A program made the translations under genes and the position numbers. Positions 1 to 9,967 of a stretch of 64,000 nt of DNA are shown one piece after another. The notes under the pieces were generated by a model. It saw only the letters and a list, made by a program, of their open reading frames with translations. It was not told the DNA's origin and did no database searches. The number at the start of each line of letters is the position of its first letter. The first letter of the stretch is position 1. The DNA comes from Actinoalloteichus_B caeruleus (GTDB lineage: Bacteria; Actinomycetota; Actinomycetes; Mycobacteriales; Pseudonocardiaceae): NCBI RefSeq assembly GCF_000718005.1, contig NZ_JODV01000012.1. One strand, given 5' to 3'.

Positions 1-1223
1 CTCGCGTCGAGGAGGATCTCTCGGTCGCCCGCCTTGCTCGATTCGATACTGGCGAACGCCTGGTCCAGGATCTCCCTGCCACCGGGGAGGGGTTTGAGGA
101 CCCGCTCCTTGATGATCGCAGGCAGGTTGCGGTCCTCCAGGGAGATGGTGTCGAACCGGCCCGCCAGGTAGTGCACCTGGCCTTCGAGGTTCTTGACCTC
201 GGCGCCGGTGACGTCCTCGCCGACGAGTTTGGAAAGGTCACGCTGGCGGGAGATGAACGACACGATCGGGAGGCCGCGGTCGGCGTCACCCGACTCGATC
301 AGTTTGACGAGTGTGTTCACCTGGGTGTTGACGAACTGCTGATCGGCCATGTGTGCCTGCAACCACAGGATGAGCTCATCGAGGAAGAGGATCAGCCCGT
401 CGTATCCGAGATCGCGGGCGTGGTGGCTGATCACCGACAGGCCGTTCTCCAGCGGGATGAACGCCGCCGCGTCGCCGCTGGCGCCCCGGACGTAGGACGA
501 CATCGGGCCGGACAGCAGAGCGGACACCAGGGCGTCGCGGACAGGATCACCGGCGGGGGCGGAAAAGGCCCTGTCCAGTTCGCTGCTCGTCCAGCCGCCG
601 ATCTCAGTGCCCTCGATGACGTCGAGGTCGTCCACGTCGCCACCGTGAGACGCCGTGGTGGACGCCGAGTTCCCGTCGCCGAGCCAGTCTGCGAAATTCC
701 TGTCGTCATTGAGGAATCTCCGCTGCTTGCGCGCGTCCTCGAGCATCGCGTCCGCCCGGTAGACGGCGGGTGTGGGATGGTCCGGGTGCTGCCTACGGAC
801 GGTGGCGACATAACCTCCCAGGATCGCCGAGTCGATGTCGCTGGCACCGACCAGGTGGTAGGGCACCATCAGGAACTTCTTGCCGTGGAGCCACTCGTCG
901 TGTGCGGCGAACACCGGCTGGAGGGCGGGCTTGGCGCGCGCGACCGCGTGATTGTTCAGGATCGCGTGCAGCACGGTCAGGAAGTGGCTCTTACCGGAAC
1001 CGAAGGAGCCGTGGAGGTAGGCTGCGTGCGCGCTCTCGTCACGCATCGCCTTGCCAACCACGCCGAGGGCCTGGTCGAAGGCGCCGCGCAGCTGGTCGGT
1101 GACCACGTACTCGTCGACCCGAGCCTCGGTCTCGCTGAACCCTCCGGTCAGATCCACCTTGAAATCGCCGGCGTGCACCGACTCCGGAAGGTCGAGGACC
1201 TCCCGCAGGTACCTGTCGTTCAC
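1..1223 (-). CDS. pglY: BREX-2 ATPase PglY, N-terminal part (gene runs off the left edge)
   Basis: PglY is the large P-loop ATPase of the type 2 BREX (phage growth limitation) defence system. Translating the minus strand from a GTG at 1223 gives an open frame to the window edge, about 407 residues. A Walker A motif (GSFGSGKSH) lies near residue 80 and a Walker B strand (LILFLDELILWLQ) near residue 285. The GTG overlaps the pglX stop by four bases (GTGA), so the two genes are probably translationally coupled. pglZ would be expected beyond the left edge. The identification rests on the two ATPase motifs and on strict synteny with pglW and pglX; the C-terminal part cannot be judged. Confidence 0.88.
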   Translation of the reverse strand, partial: MNDRYLREVLDLPESVHAGDFKVDLTGGFSETEARVDEYVVTDQLRGAFDQALGVVGKAMRDESAHAAYLHGSFGSGKSHFLTVLHAILNNHAVARAKPALQPVFAAHDEWLHGKKFLMVPYHLVGASDIDSAILGGYVATVRRQHPDHPTPAVYRADAMLEDARKQRRFLNDDRNFADWLGDGNSASTTASHGGDVDDLDVIEGTEIGGWTSSELDRAFSAPAGDPVRDALVSALLSGPMSSYVRGASGDAAAFIPLENGLSVISHHARDLGYDGLILFLDELILWLQAHMADQQFVNTQVNTLVKLIESGDADRGLPIVSFISRQRDLSKLVGEDVTGAEVKNLEGQVHYLAGRFDTISLEDRNLPAIIKERVLKPLPGGREILDQAFASIESSKAGDREILLDA

Positions 1224-4200
1224 GCTCCCTGCCCATCCTTCGCGTTGCCGCGCCGGCCGCGCATGCCAGACTCGGGCCGCCACGACGTGAGTTCCCGTTC
1301 GGTCAGTTGATACTTGCCGTGCTGCTCCTCGAGGAACGCGGCGTACTCGTCGGCGGGAACCCCGCCCCACTCCTCGTCCTCCGCGCCGTGCCACTGCTTG
1401 ACCCAGGGCATGATCTCCGCGAGCCCGGCCAGCAGCGGCGTGAGACGGGCCGCGTCCCAGCCCGCCTCGAAGCTTCGATCGTTGATGATATTGACCAGTG
1501 CCTGGGCCTGGTCCTTGTGGTCCCAGCCCGCCCAACCGAGCAACAGGCTCGGGTCCGAGTCCGGACTGGCGTCCGGGTAGGAGATGAAGCGTTCCTTGGG
1601 CACGTCCAGCTTCCCCCGGTGGGCCCAGTAGCTGACCTTGCGAAAATCGCCCGAGGTGTACTTCGGGGGGACCGGGATATCCAGCTTCTGGCCGGTGCGG
1701 TCCTCCTCCCGCTGCTGGTTCCAGACGTCCTCCCACTGGGCGCGCTTGCGCAAACCAGGGTCCTTGTAGCGCAGGGCGGCGAGGTAGGGGACGTGCTGGT
1801 CAGCCACGAGCCGCTCCAGCACCTGGGCCAGCGTCAGCTCCGGTTTTCCGAGATGGTCGATCGCGTACCGCTCCGCGACCGCGTGCGTATCCATGTCGCC
1901 ACGGAACGCGTCCGCCAGCTGGTTGACGGTCAGTGTTCGCGGTTGTTCGAAGCCGTCCCGAAGTCCGAACCAGAGGTCGCGCTGCTCGCAACGATCCAAC
2001 AGCCACCCACGCAGCGCCTCGGACTCCTTCTTCTCCCAGGTCTCCGTCGACCACCGCCGCTTGCACTCCGGACGCTCGATGAGGGCGATGTCCCGACGCT
2101 TCTCGATGGTGTCGATTCTCGCCTGGACGATGGCGCGGTACCAGGCCGGCCAGTGCGTCGGGATGTCGGTGATCGGTGTCGAGCGGTGTCGCTCGAACCA
2201 GGCCGTCTCGAGCTCGCCCGCCGCGACCCGGCGGGCCAGGACGATCTCGAAGGCCCGCTCACCCAGCTTCACCTCGGGGAGGTCGTCGAGGTCGGGCGCG
2301 ACGACCTCCGCTACTTCCGTGTCATTCAGCAGGCTGTAGGAATGGTAGACGGTCCAGTCCAGCTCTTCCTGTACCGCGATCATCTGGCGACGGATTCGCT
2401 CATGCTCGCCCCGTGCCGCGTCGAGCCGTTCCCTGCTGGGAACGCCGGCCGCCGCCACGGCTGCCGGTTCCCGCTCGGCGAGCCGCTGGGCCAGCGTGTC
2501 GAGGGCGCGACCGTAGGTCAACGGCAACTGAGCCGGAAGCGGAAACTCCTTCAACTTCGTGCCAGTGAACTCATAAAAGCGTTCCCAGCCTTCGCTCGCG
2601 ATTCCGCCTCCTTCGCCGCCGTTCCCCTTGTCATGGCTCACCTGCTTGAGCCAGAAGCACGCCGCCGACGAGTTCAGCACCCCCAGCAGCTCAAAATGCT
2701 CATCCTCACTGGCTCCCGCAGGAAGCTTGATCACCGGCGCCGTCCTGTTGAACACCTTCCCACCACGGTCCAGGACGAAGTGATTGTGCGTAGCCACAAA
2801 AGCAAAGGAGATTGACAACGGCACCTCGTACCGCTTGACAAAGAACATGGAGTATTCAAACCAACCGAGCCCTCGCTCAAGTTGGGTCTTACCATACGCC
2901 ACCCGCCCTCGAAGGAGCATCCTGTTCGGCCACAGCAATTTTTCCGATTCAGGCGATGCAACTGGTTTCAACGTGCTCGGATCATAAGGCCACAACGCAA
3001 GAGTCGGGTTATAGATACAGTAGTCACGGACCGCGTCACCTTCGACCAAAAACCTCTGAGAATCAACGCCGACACCCCTCCTGCGAAGCACCCCCTCGGT
3101 CAACATGTAGGCATTGTCTTCCCTGGTCACGACTCCGAAGCCAACCTCGTTCACCCGCCGGGAGAGGACGTGCGGAGTTGACCGAACAATAGAATTTAAC
3201 ACCACCCCCGCTCCTCCTCCACTCAAAGTCCAAGGATGTCGAGCGAATCTTTCACTATCCACGTCCTCGACGGAAATCCAGTCGGATTCACTACTCGGCT
3301 TGTCGAGCTGTTCGAGAATCGCGGTCCAGACTCGGCCATGCGCGGGAACTGGTGGCTCGGACGGCTCACCACGTACACCAAGGACAGCCCGAACCGAACC
3401 ACGCCGAGGCGGGTGATTGACTCCGATCAGGATTACGGTAGGAGTGCCGTGTCCCGGTATGAAGGCACCCGAAGTGTCAATGACGTGAGTAAGGTTGACC
3501 TTTCCGAAGAAGAACTTCTCAATAAGGCCCCTACCAAACTCGCGCTTCATGAACGAGTTGGCGGTAATCTGGCCGACGTAACCAGCCCCGCGCTCGTCAC
3601 CATCCCGTCGGACCGCGAGTTGGAAAAGCCGTTGGGCGAACGGTACCGAGAGCGCGTAGGTGCCCGAGCAGGCGTCGTAGCGCCTACGGTACGCCTCGTT
3701 CTCCGTCTTGTCCTTCACGGTGATATAGGGCGGGTTACCCACCACGACGTGGTAGGAGGAACGACCGAGCAGGTCGCAGGAGCGAACGAATCCGTTGACG
3801 TCCTCGGTGACGTAGGCGTATGTTTCCGGCGTCGTGAACAGGTCATCCTGGATTCCCGCGGCACCACGCCCGTGGAGGAGCGAGTCCCCGACCGCGATGT
3901 TGATCGGGAACTCGGGAGCGTTGTCCAGCCGCCTCACCCCCGCTGCCTCCAGAGCGGCGTGCAGGAGACGGAACCGGGCGATGGACACCGCGAACGGATT
4001 CTTGTCGCAGCCGTGCACCGAGCCCAGGCTGCGCCGAATCAGCTGCCAGCCGTCGGTTCCCGGCTCGGCGGCGCGCCACTTCTCCAGTACTCGATGAAAG
4101 ATCCCGAGGAGGAAGTGACCGGAACCGCAGGCTGGGTCGATGGTACGCAACCCGTCGAGCCCGAACTCCTCGACGGCGGGTTCCAGGGTGAGGTCGAGGA

Positions 4201-4840
4201 TGAACTCCTCCACGAACTCGGGCGTCTGTAGGAGCGCGTACTTCTTCCTGGCCGCTTCGGACAGGTCCTGGTACAGGTCACCCAGGAACCGCGTGCTCAG
4301 GTCGGTGAAGTCGTAGCGGATTTCCCCGTCGTCGTCTCGGCGTCGCCAGAACTGGAGCAGCGCTGTCGCGGCCTCGAATGACGGGGTCACCTCCCAGAGC
4401 GGGTTGTGCCGGCGGTCGAACAGCCCGGCGGTCGTCGGGTGGGCATCGGAGAGGTGGTGGAACGCCTCGATGATCCAGTCGCGGTCGTTGTCCTGTGGAC
4501 GCTGTCGAAAGTGCGCTTCGTGACGCTCCTCCGCCTCCGCCAACCGCTCGCCGGGGCCCGCGATGAAGGGAACCCCGATCAGACCGTTGTCCTCGCAGAA
4601 CCGGACGAACACCGTGCCCAACACCCATGCGGCGGCGACCTGCGTCACCCGCTCGTCCCGCCAAGCCTCATAGGTAGCGCCGGTGCGCTCCGCGTCGAAG
4701 GCCTCGTCGTACTCCCCTCGCAGGGCCTTCGCGAACTCGACCTCCTGGTCGCTTCGCTCCCGCAGATCGTCCTCGAGCAGCGTGACCTGTCTCCGCAGAT
4801 CCTTCACGAGGTCGTTCGACCCAAGTCCGCGTCCGGCCAT
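1220..4840 (-). CDS. pglX: BREX-2 adenine-specific DNA methyltransferase PglX
   Basis: Predicted N6-adenine methyltransferase that modifies host or phage DNA in the Pgl/BREX-2 system. The product is 1206 residues, usual for PglX. The SAM-binding motif DPACGSGHFLLG is at about residues 235-246 and the catalytic NPPY motif at 369-372, giving a gamma-type amino-methyltransferase order. The chosen ATG at 4840 has AAGGA nine bases upstream and lies 22 bp after the pglW stop; the frame stays open to 4969 inside pglW, but that extension has no support. The middle of the gene, about 2560-3650, is visibly AT-richer (lines of 45-50% GC) than the rest. This part would include the target-recognition region, so it may have been exchanged by recombination. 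The gene is part of the operon pglW-pglX-pglY. Confidence 0.93.
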   Translation of the reverse strand: MAGRGLGSNDLVKDLRRQVTLLEDDLRERSDQEVEFAKALRGEYDEAFDAERTGATYEAWRDERVTQVAAAWVLGTVFVRFCEDNGLIGVPFIAGPGERLAEAEERHEAHFRQRPQDNDRDWIIEAFHHLSDAHPTTAGLFDRRHNPLWEVTPSFEAATALLQFWRRRDDDGEIRYDFTDLSTRFLGDLYQDLSEAARKKYALLQTPEFVEEFILDLTLEPAVEEFGLDGLRTIDPACGSGHFLLGIFHRVLEKWRAAEPGTDGWQLIRRSLGSVHGCDKNPFAVSIARFRLLHAALEAAGVRRLDNAPEFPINIAVGDSLLHGRGAAGIQDDLFTTPETYAYVTEDVNGFVRSCDLLGRSSYHVVVGNPPYITVKDKTENEAYRRRYDACSGTYALSVPFAQRLFQLAVRRDGDERGAGYVGQITANSFMKREFGRGLIEKFFFGKVNLTHVIDTSGAFIPGHGTPTVILIGVNHPPRRGSVRAVLGVRGEPSEPPVPAHGRVWTAILEQLDKPSSESDWISVEDVDSERFARHPWTLSGGGAGVVLNSIVRSTPHVLSRRVNEVGFGVVTREDNAYMLTEGVLRRRGVGVDSQRFLVEGDAVRDYCIYNPTLALWPYDPSTLKPVASPESEKLLWPNRMLLRGRVAYGKTQLERGLGWFEYSMFFVKRYEVPLSISFAFVATHNHFVLDRGGKVFNRTAPVIKLPAGASEDEHFELLGVLNSSAACFWLKQVSHDKGNGGEGGGIASEGWERFYEFTGTKLKEFPLPAQLPLTYGRALDTLAQRLAEREPAAVAAAGVPSRERLDAARGEHERIRRQMIAVQEELDWTVYHSYSLLNDTEVAEVVAPDLDDLPEVKLGERAFEIVLARRVAAGELETAWFERHRSTPITDIPTHWPAWYRAIVQARIDTIEKRRDIALIERPECKRRWSTETWEKKESEALRGWLLDRCEQRDLWFGLRDGFEQPRTLTVNQLADAFRGDMDTHAVAERYAIDHLGKPELTLAQVLERLVADQHVPYLAALRYKDPGLRKRAQWEDVWNQQREEDRTGQKLDIPVPPKYTSGDFRKVSYWAHRGKLDVPKERFISYPDASPDSDPSLLLGWAGWDHKDQAQALVNIINDRSFEAGWDAARLTPLLAGLAEIMPWVKQWHGAEDEEWGGVPADEYAAFLEEQHGKYQLTERELTSWRPESGMRGRRGNAKDGQGA

Positions 4841-4862
4841 CAGACCGCTGTCCTTTCCATCG

Positions 4863-7800
4863 TCAGGCTGCGCTTCCGGTTCGCAAAGCCGCCAGGAACT
4901 CGCTGTCAAGAACCACTCTCTCGCTGTCGCCGAGAACCTCCACCAACCGGGTCCCCAGGCGGGGAGCATCCAGGGCGGAGTCGGCGGGACACAACAGCCA
5001 CAGGCCGTGCGGAGCTTCTCGTGGCCGCCGAGCGGCGTTCTGCACGCCGGTCAGCAGGTCATGGCCGCCCTCATCGAAGTAGCGGGCCAACAGGGTCGCC
5101 TCGTGCAGGAAGAGCACGCCATCGTCCGCCGCGAACTCCATCAGCCGCGCGCGCAGTCTATTCCAGGCGGCGGTGACGTAGGAGGCGAAGCCCCGGGAGA
5201 TCTCGCCGGTCGCGGCGAGCCGGGCGTCCAGCCGACGAACCTTCTCCCAGTCCTGTCCCCGCTCGTCGACCAGGGCCTGGAACGCGGTGAGGAACTCCGA
5301 GTCCAGGTTCACCGGTCGCAGCCGGCCGGCGTAGGCCGTCGCCACCGCCTGAGCCGCCCCCGGCACGTGCACCCCACGCACGGTGAGCGCCAGGAACCCT
5401 CCTCGTTCCAGTGCCGAGCACAGCTTGGCCTCCACGACGGCGGTGGGGTCGATTCCGGCCGCGCGCATCCGCTCGTGCCGGGTCATCGCGGTACTGGAGG
5501 ATGTCACGAATCCGGGCAGTTCCGTCGCGCGCGGTCGGAAACGCCGAGTGGTCGTGTCGTACTCGAGGGGGAAACCCGCCTGCTGGAGCGCCTCCTCCAC
5601 CACGACGTGGGTCAGATCCCGCCCCAGGGCAAGCGCCGGAAAGCGAGCCCGCACCCTGGCCAGCACGTCCTCCATGGTGATGCCATGATCTCGTCGCACC
5701 CCGGCAGCCGCCTGGGAGATTCGGACTGCTCGTGCCAGGTTGAGGTCTCGCGGGTAGAGCTCGACCCGAGGGGAGGCCGCGGCGTTCTCGGACATCGCGG
5801 CGGCCAGGTCCGCGAGGCGGGTGTCCGCCAGGGCCGTCAGCCCCTCGGGCGGCGTGACGGCACGCAGTTCCCGGACCACCACCCCACGCCCGGGCAGTGG
5901 GTCCCGAGAGACCAGGTCGTCCGCCCGCTCTCCCAGTCTGACCGCGTAGTCCGCGAGTTCCGAGGCGCTGGGTTCCTCCACGCCACGCAGTGACTCGAGT
6001 GCGATGAGCAAGCGTCCACCGCGCCGGTACACGGTGAGGCGGGGGCCTCCGTCCGGCGCTCCGGGCGCCATACCTGCGTCGACCTCGGTGTCCACCCCGG
6101 CTCGCACCACGGCCAGGGCACGCGCGGCGACTCGTTCCGCGTCCTGGTCGACAGATCCGAAACGGGTCCTCAATCCGGCTGCCAGCTCGTTCGCGGTCAT
6201 GATCCGGCCGGCGTCCGTGACGAGCCGGACCAGTTCGTCGCGAAGCTCCTGCAGCCGTGGTTCCTTTGCCCATGCCCGTAGAGCGTTGCGGTAATGCCAC
6301 GAGACGGACGTCTGGTTGATGCCCAGTTCGTCGGCCACCTCCGACTGCGTCGGCCACGGGCGCGGAGGACCGTGCTCAGTCGGGAGTCCCAGGGTGAGGC
6401 GGATGACATCACCCCGCTTCGAGCCCCGTCGGCCGCCCTCGTAGCCGGTCAACAGCTGCGCGAGGTCGTCCACGGACAGCCGCCCCTGGTCCGCGACAGC
6501 GCGTGGACCAGGACCGTTGTCCTGACACAACGCCGACGTCCACTGCTTGTGCCGCCGGTTGAGTTCCTTGCGGACCAGGGCGCCCGCCCCGCGGGCCTTG
6601 GCGATTCGATAGAGGGGGACATTGAGCAGATCGCCGACGGTGACGGCGTCGAAGGACTGCGCCACGGAGACCGCTCGGGGCGTCAGTCCGGCGGCGTCGA
6701 GCGGTGTGTCGAGCGCGGCCGCCTCGGCGTGCGCGTTCCGCGTCTCCTCGAGGGTGGCCTCGCCGAGGCCCACGGTCCCGGGCGTGGTGACGGGGCTGGC
6801 GGCGTCGGCCACCGTGAACACCCCTCGCCACGCCTCCTCCATCTGTCGGAAACCGTCGAACCGCTTGTTGACGTCTCGGTGGAGGGCGCGGTGGAAGAAG
6901 GCGGTGAGTTCGTCCCGGAGCGCCGGATCGAAGAGGTCTACGGCGAGGGTGGGAGTGGCATCGTTGGTGGTGCGCGGGTCGGTCACGCCGTCGCCCCACA
7001 CCGGTCGCCGCCCCGAGGCCATTTCGTGCAGGGTGACCGCTGCCGCGTAGCGCTCCGCGTGGTCGTCGTACCTTGGGCGGCGCTCAGTACCGAGGTGCGG
7101 GTCGAGATAGGCGCGTGTACCGGCCTTGACGTCCAACTCCGATGCCTTGGCGAGCGAGAAGTCGAAGAGCATGAGCTGCGTCGACCGGTCGGCGCGGCGG
7201 TAGACGCCGAAGTTGTCGGGTTTGAGGTCCCGGTGACGCACTCCCTGGGCTTGGAGCTGGTCGAGCGCCGTGAACAGGTCCCGTCCATAGCGTTCGAGGT
7301 AGTGGTAGCTGAGTTTCCCCTCGGCTCGCAGCAGCTCGCCCAGGGTCCCGCTCTCCGGATCGGTGCCCCCCGCGTACTCGAGGTCGAGCACCGCGCGACC
7401 GCCCAGCTGCCGTGGTGGGGCGAGCAGTTTGACGACCATTCCCCCACCCACCTTCCGCAGCGCTTCCGCTTCGTCGAGGAGCCGGACGGCCTTGGCCTCG
7501 TCGAGTGCGACCTTCAGAACCCGTCGTTCGAGGAGCGGGTCACCGTTCTCGTCCTCACCGACGTGCGTGATCAGCAGCGCACGCGCGGTCGCGCCGGTCC
7601 CAAGGATCCGTTCCACGGTCCAGTCGGAGTCGAGCGCCTGACCAGGGGACACGGCGAGGGGGTCCGCGATCACGGGCACGGCGTCGGGCAGCGACTCACG
7701 CTCGGCGCTGTCGAGACGCTTGAGGAAGGCGTCCGCCGAGTCCAACCGTTGTGCTACGTCCGCCTGGGTGGCGGAGAAGACGACCGCGTCCAGGGCATCG

Positions 7801-9221
7801 GAGATGCCGTCGGAGACCGCGTAAGGGTGCAGGCCCCCGTGCTTAGCGAGCCGGTCGATGAGCGCGGCGCGTTGGGGAGCCGGTGGTTGCCCGGTCAGGA
7901 GCAAGTAGGCCAAGGCGCCAAGCCCGAAGATGTCCAGATCGACCGGGTCGGCGTAGGGTGCGTCGAACTCCGGTGCGAGGTACGCCTCGGTCGCGCTCGC
8001 CAGGTGCTCGGCCTCGGGCGAGGACCGTCCCAACGAGGTGTGGCCGGAGGTGTCGAAGTCGCGGGCAGCTGCCTGCCAGTCGATGATCCGGAGCACTGGA
8101 CCCGTCTTGCCATCCTTGGTCGAGACGTACACCGAGCGGGCGGACAGCGCTCGGTGGTACAGCGAACGGCTGTGCGCGTATTGCACTGCTTCCGCGAGCT
8201 GACGCACCATGTCCAGGCGCGTTTCGAAGGTGAGCTGTTCGTCGAAGAGATCGAGGTAGGAGTCGAGTCGCAGGTCGGACGCTCGATGGTGGAAAAGGAT
8301 GGCAGGGCCGCCCTGGTTCTCGCGGATCTGCACCGCCTGCGCGATACCTCGGTGCGTGATGCCTTGAAGAAGCTGGTATTCACGCCGTGCTGCCCTGGTC
8401 ACCGACTCCCTACGCTCGGCATCGGCCTGCCGCTCGGTCAGGTAGATGCGGACCCTACCCTGTTCCCGCACGATTCCGGTCCGCTCGGCGAGTCGGTCCT
8501 CCCAGGTGAGGCCCATGTCCAGCACCTCGTGCGACAACTCCCACTCATCGTCGAAACGCAGGTGTGCGGTGGCAGCGCGGATGTCGATCGTGTCGAGTAG
8601 TTCGGGCAGGATGTCTCGCGAGAACTCAGGGGTGACACGGTCCCTGTTCGCGGGCGGGCGGGCCAGCAGGTCCCGCCAGATCCACGGCAATCCCTGGCAG
8701 TCCTCGTCGCGCCCATAGACACTTGTGTTCTGTTGTTCATCGAGTTCCGAGACGAGGCCCGGCGCGGACAGGAATACCGACGCCGAGATGCGCGGCACCT
8801 TCGTCTTCTTCCCCAGTTCCTTGGCGGCCCAATCCAACCGGCTTTTGAGTTCCTTGGACTTGAGATCAGTCAGGTGCAGGGGGTTGCGCAGGTGTCGGGG
8901 CCGGGTGGAGGTGCCGTCGTAGACTTTCCACGTACCGGCCCTGTTCACCACACGGCCTGGGTGCCCCTTCAGCTCCACCAGGTGAAGACCGTTCGGTGCG
9001 GCGACCAGGAGGTCACACTCGTGCACCCGACCGGTGGAGCTGGTGAAGCTGAACGTGGCCCAGGCACGGTAGGGCTCGGCGCGCGGCAGGAGACGCCGGA
9101 CGTGGTCGAGACCGTCCTGTTCCCAAGGATACGGTGAGCGTCTTTCCTGACACCATTGGGGCGGAGCCTGGCCCTGGCTCCCGCCCCGCCGTGCCTCCGG
9201 CCCGTTCCTCAAACGGTCCAC
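4863..9221 (-). CDS. pglW: BREX-2 serine/threonine kinase PglW (NERD + pseudokinase + kinase)
   Basis: PglW is the protein kinase of the Pgl/BREX-2 phage-defence system. The 1452-residue product starts with a NERD (nuclease-related) domain at about 30-130, with the D...ExK pattern (CDLLVA, VELKGHPG). Two kinase-like domains follow. In the first (about 270-510) the catalytic loop reads HRALS instead of HRDLK and the DFG position reads IDW, so it is probably inactive. The second (about 535-790) has a glycine loop (LGTGATA), Lys570, HRDLKPDN at 663-670 and DFS in place of DFG. A C-terminal helical region contains a sigma-like HTH stretch. The GTG at 9221 has no well-spaced Shine-Dalgarno; a TTG at 9212 follows GAGGGGG and could be the true start. 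First gene of the operon. Confidence 0.92.
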   Translation of the reverse strand: MDRLRNGPEARRGGSQGQAPPQWCQERRSPYPWEQDGLDHVRRLLPRAEPYRAWATFSFTSSTGRVHECDLLVAAPNGLHLVELKGHPGRVVNRAGTWKVYDGTSTRPRHLRNPLHLTDLKSKELKSRLDWAAKELGKKTKVPRISASVFLSAPGLVSELDEQQNTSVYGRDEDCQGLPWIWRDLLARPPANRDRVTPEFSRDILPELLDTIDIRAATAHLRFDDEWELSHEVLDMGLTWEDRLAERTGIVREQGRVRIYLTERQADAERRESVTRAARREYQLLQGITHRGIAQAVQIRENQGGPAILFHHRASDLRLDSYLDLFDEQLTFETRLDMVRQLAEAVQYAHSRSLYHRALSARSVYVSTKDGKTGPVLRIIDWQAAARDFDTSGHTSLGRSSPEAEHLASATEAYLAPEFDAPYADPVDLDIFGLGALAYLLLTGQPPAPQRAALIDRLAKHGGLHPYAVSDGISDALDAVVFSATQADVAQRLDSADAFLKRLDSAERESLPDAVPVIADPLAVSPGQALDSDWTVERILGTGATARALLITHVGEDENGDPLLERRVLKVALDEAKAVRLLDEAEALRKVGGGMVVKLLAPPRQLGGRAVLDLEYAGGTDPESGTLGELLRAEGKLSYHYLERYGRDLFTALDQLQAQGVRHRDLKPDNFGVYRRADRSTQLMLFDFSLAKASELDVKAGTRAYLDPHLGTERRPRYDDHAERYAAAVTLHEMASGRRPVWGDGVTDPRTTNDATPTLAVDLFDPALRDELTAFFHRALHRDVNKRFDGFRQMEEAWRGVFTVADAASPVTTPGTVGLGEATLEETRNAHAEAAALDTPLDAAGLTPRAVSVAQSFDAVTVGDLLNVPLYRIAKARGAGALVRKELNRRHKQWTSALCQDNGPGPRAVADQGRLSVDDLAQLLTGYEGGRRGSKRGDVIRLTLGLPTEHGPPRPWPTQSEVADELGINQTSVSWHYRNALRAWAKEPRLQELRDELVRLVTDAGRIMTANELAAGLRTRFGSVDQDAERVAARALAVVRAGVDTEVDAGMAPGAPDGGPRLTVYRRGGRLLIALESLRGVEEPSASELADYAVRLGERADDLVSRDPLPGRGVVVRELRAVTPPEGLTALADTRLADLAAAMSENAAASPRVELYPRDLNLARAVRISQAAAGVRRDHGITMEDVLARVRARFPALALGRDLTHVVVEEALQQAGFPLEYDTTTRRFRPRATELPGFVTSSSTAMTRHERMRAAGIDPTAVVEAKLCSALERGGFLALTVRGVHVPGAAQAVATAYAGRLRPVNLDSEFLTAFQALVDERGQDWEKVRRLDARLAATGEISRGFASYVTAAWNRLRARLMEFAADDGVLFLHEATLLARYFDEGGHDLLTGVQNAARRPREAPHGLWLLCPADSALDAPRLGTRLVEVLGDSERVVLDSEFLAALRTGSAA

Positions 9222-9967
9222 CCCCTCGTGATGAGATCAACACCCCAAGCCGCGATCGTAGCTACCCCTGCGGTTGGATTCCTGGTCATCGCGGGTTCGA
9301 GCAGCCATGGTGATCGCGGTTTCGCACGCCTTGTTGCGTCGTGCGGGAGCGCTGTTCCGTTACTTATGAGGAGGGTAGCTGGGGCGCCGTATCCGCACGG
9401 ACACCCTCCGCTATGGCGCCGACAGTTCCCGTCCTCGAGCGGGGCGGTATCGGCACTGCCGGATAACCGAACACATCGCGAGGCGGCACTCCATGCTGGC
9501 ATGCCGGTCGGCATGCCAGCCGACCGGCGATGGATGGCGGACCGCGTTCGCTCGTCCTGCCCGTTGATCATCCGGCAACTCACTCGGAGAAGGGTTTGCC
9601 GCGCGGCGCGGTGATCGCAACCGCGAACCGCTGGGTGCCGACCAACCGCGGTCGTGCGTACTCGGCGAGTGAGGGCGAGACGGAAAGGTCCGCGCCGATC
9701 GCGACCGGGTTGAGCGACAGGTGCGGCTCGTCGAGCAGCACGACAGCGAGCAGTGTTCTCCGCCGCAGCGAGCGGAGGGACAGGCCGGCAGGCGACGCCG
9801 CGCCAGGGTGGGAGGCCTGGCGCGGTGGCGCCCCGCCACTCGCTCGGATGCTGGGGCCGGGCGCCCGCCCCACCCCGCGTGGGGCCCTGGTCAGCGGTCG
9901 GCCGGCGCGTCGCCCGACCGCGACCGGGGCCTCCCCACTGATCGTCGTCCCAGCGCGGCCCCGGTCC
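9222..9967. other. Intergenic region upstream of pglW
   Basis: About 750 bp without a convincing gene. The frames open here on both strands are Arg/Pro/Ser-rich and lack ribosome binding sites or recognisable motifs. The stretch next to pglW must hold the promoter of the BREX operon. The only marked structure is the 11-bp inverted repeat listed separately. The part at 9760-9967 is very GC-rich and lies downstream of the methyltransferase gene on the minus strand. Confidence 0.6.
9495..9520. repeat. Perfect 11-bp inverted repeat upstream of pglW
   Basis: The arms GCTGGCATGCC (9495-9505) and GGCATGCCAGC (9510-9520) are exact reverse complements around a 4-base spacer, GGTC. The repeat lies about 275 bp upstream of the pglW start. 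It could be an operator, or a terminator-like hairpin insulating the BREX operon. No T-run follows on either strand. Confidence 0.6.

Noticed and set aside
9209..9583. Minus-strand 124-codon frame upstream of pglW
   Set aside because: No ribosome binding site, no motif, and it overlaps the pglW start in another frame.
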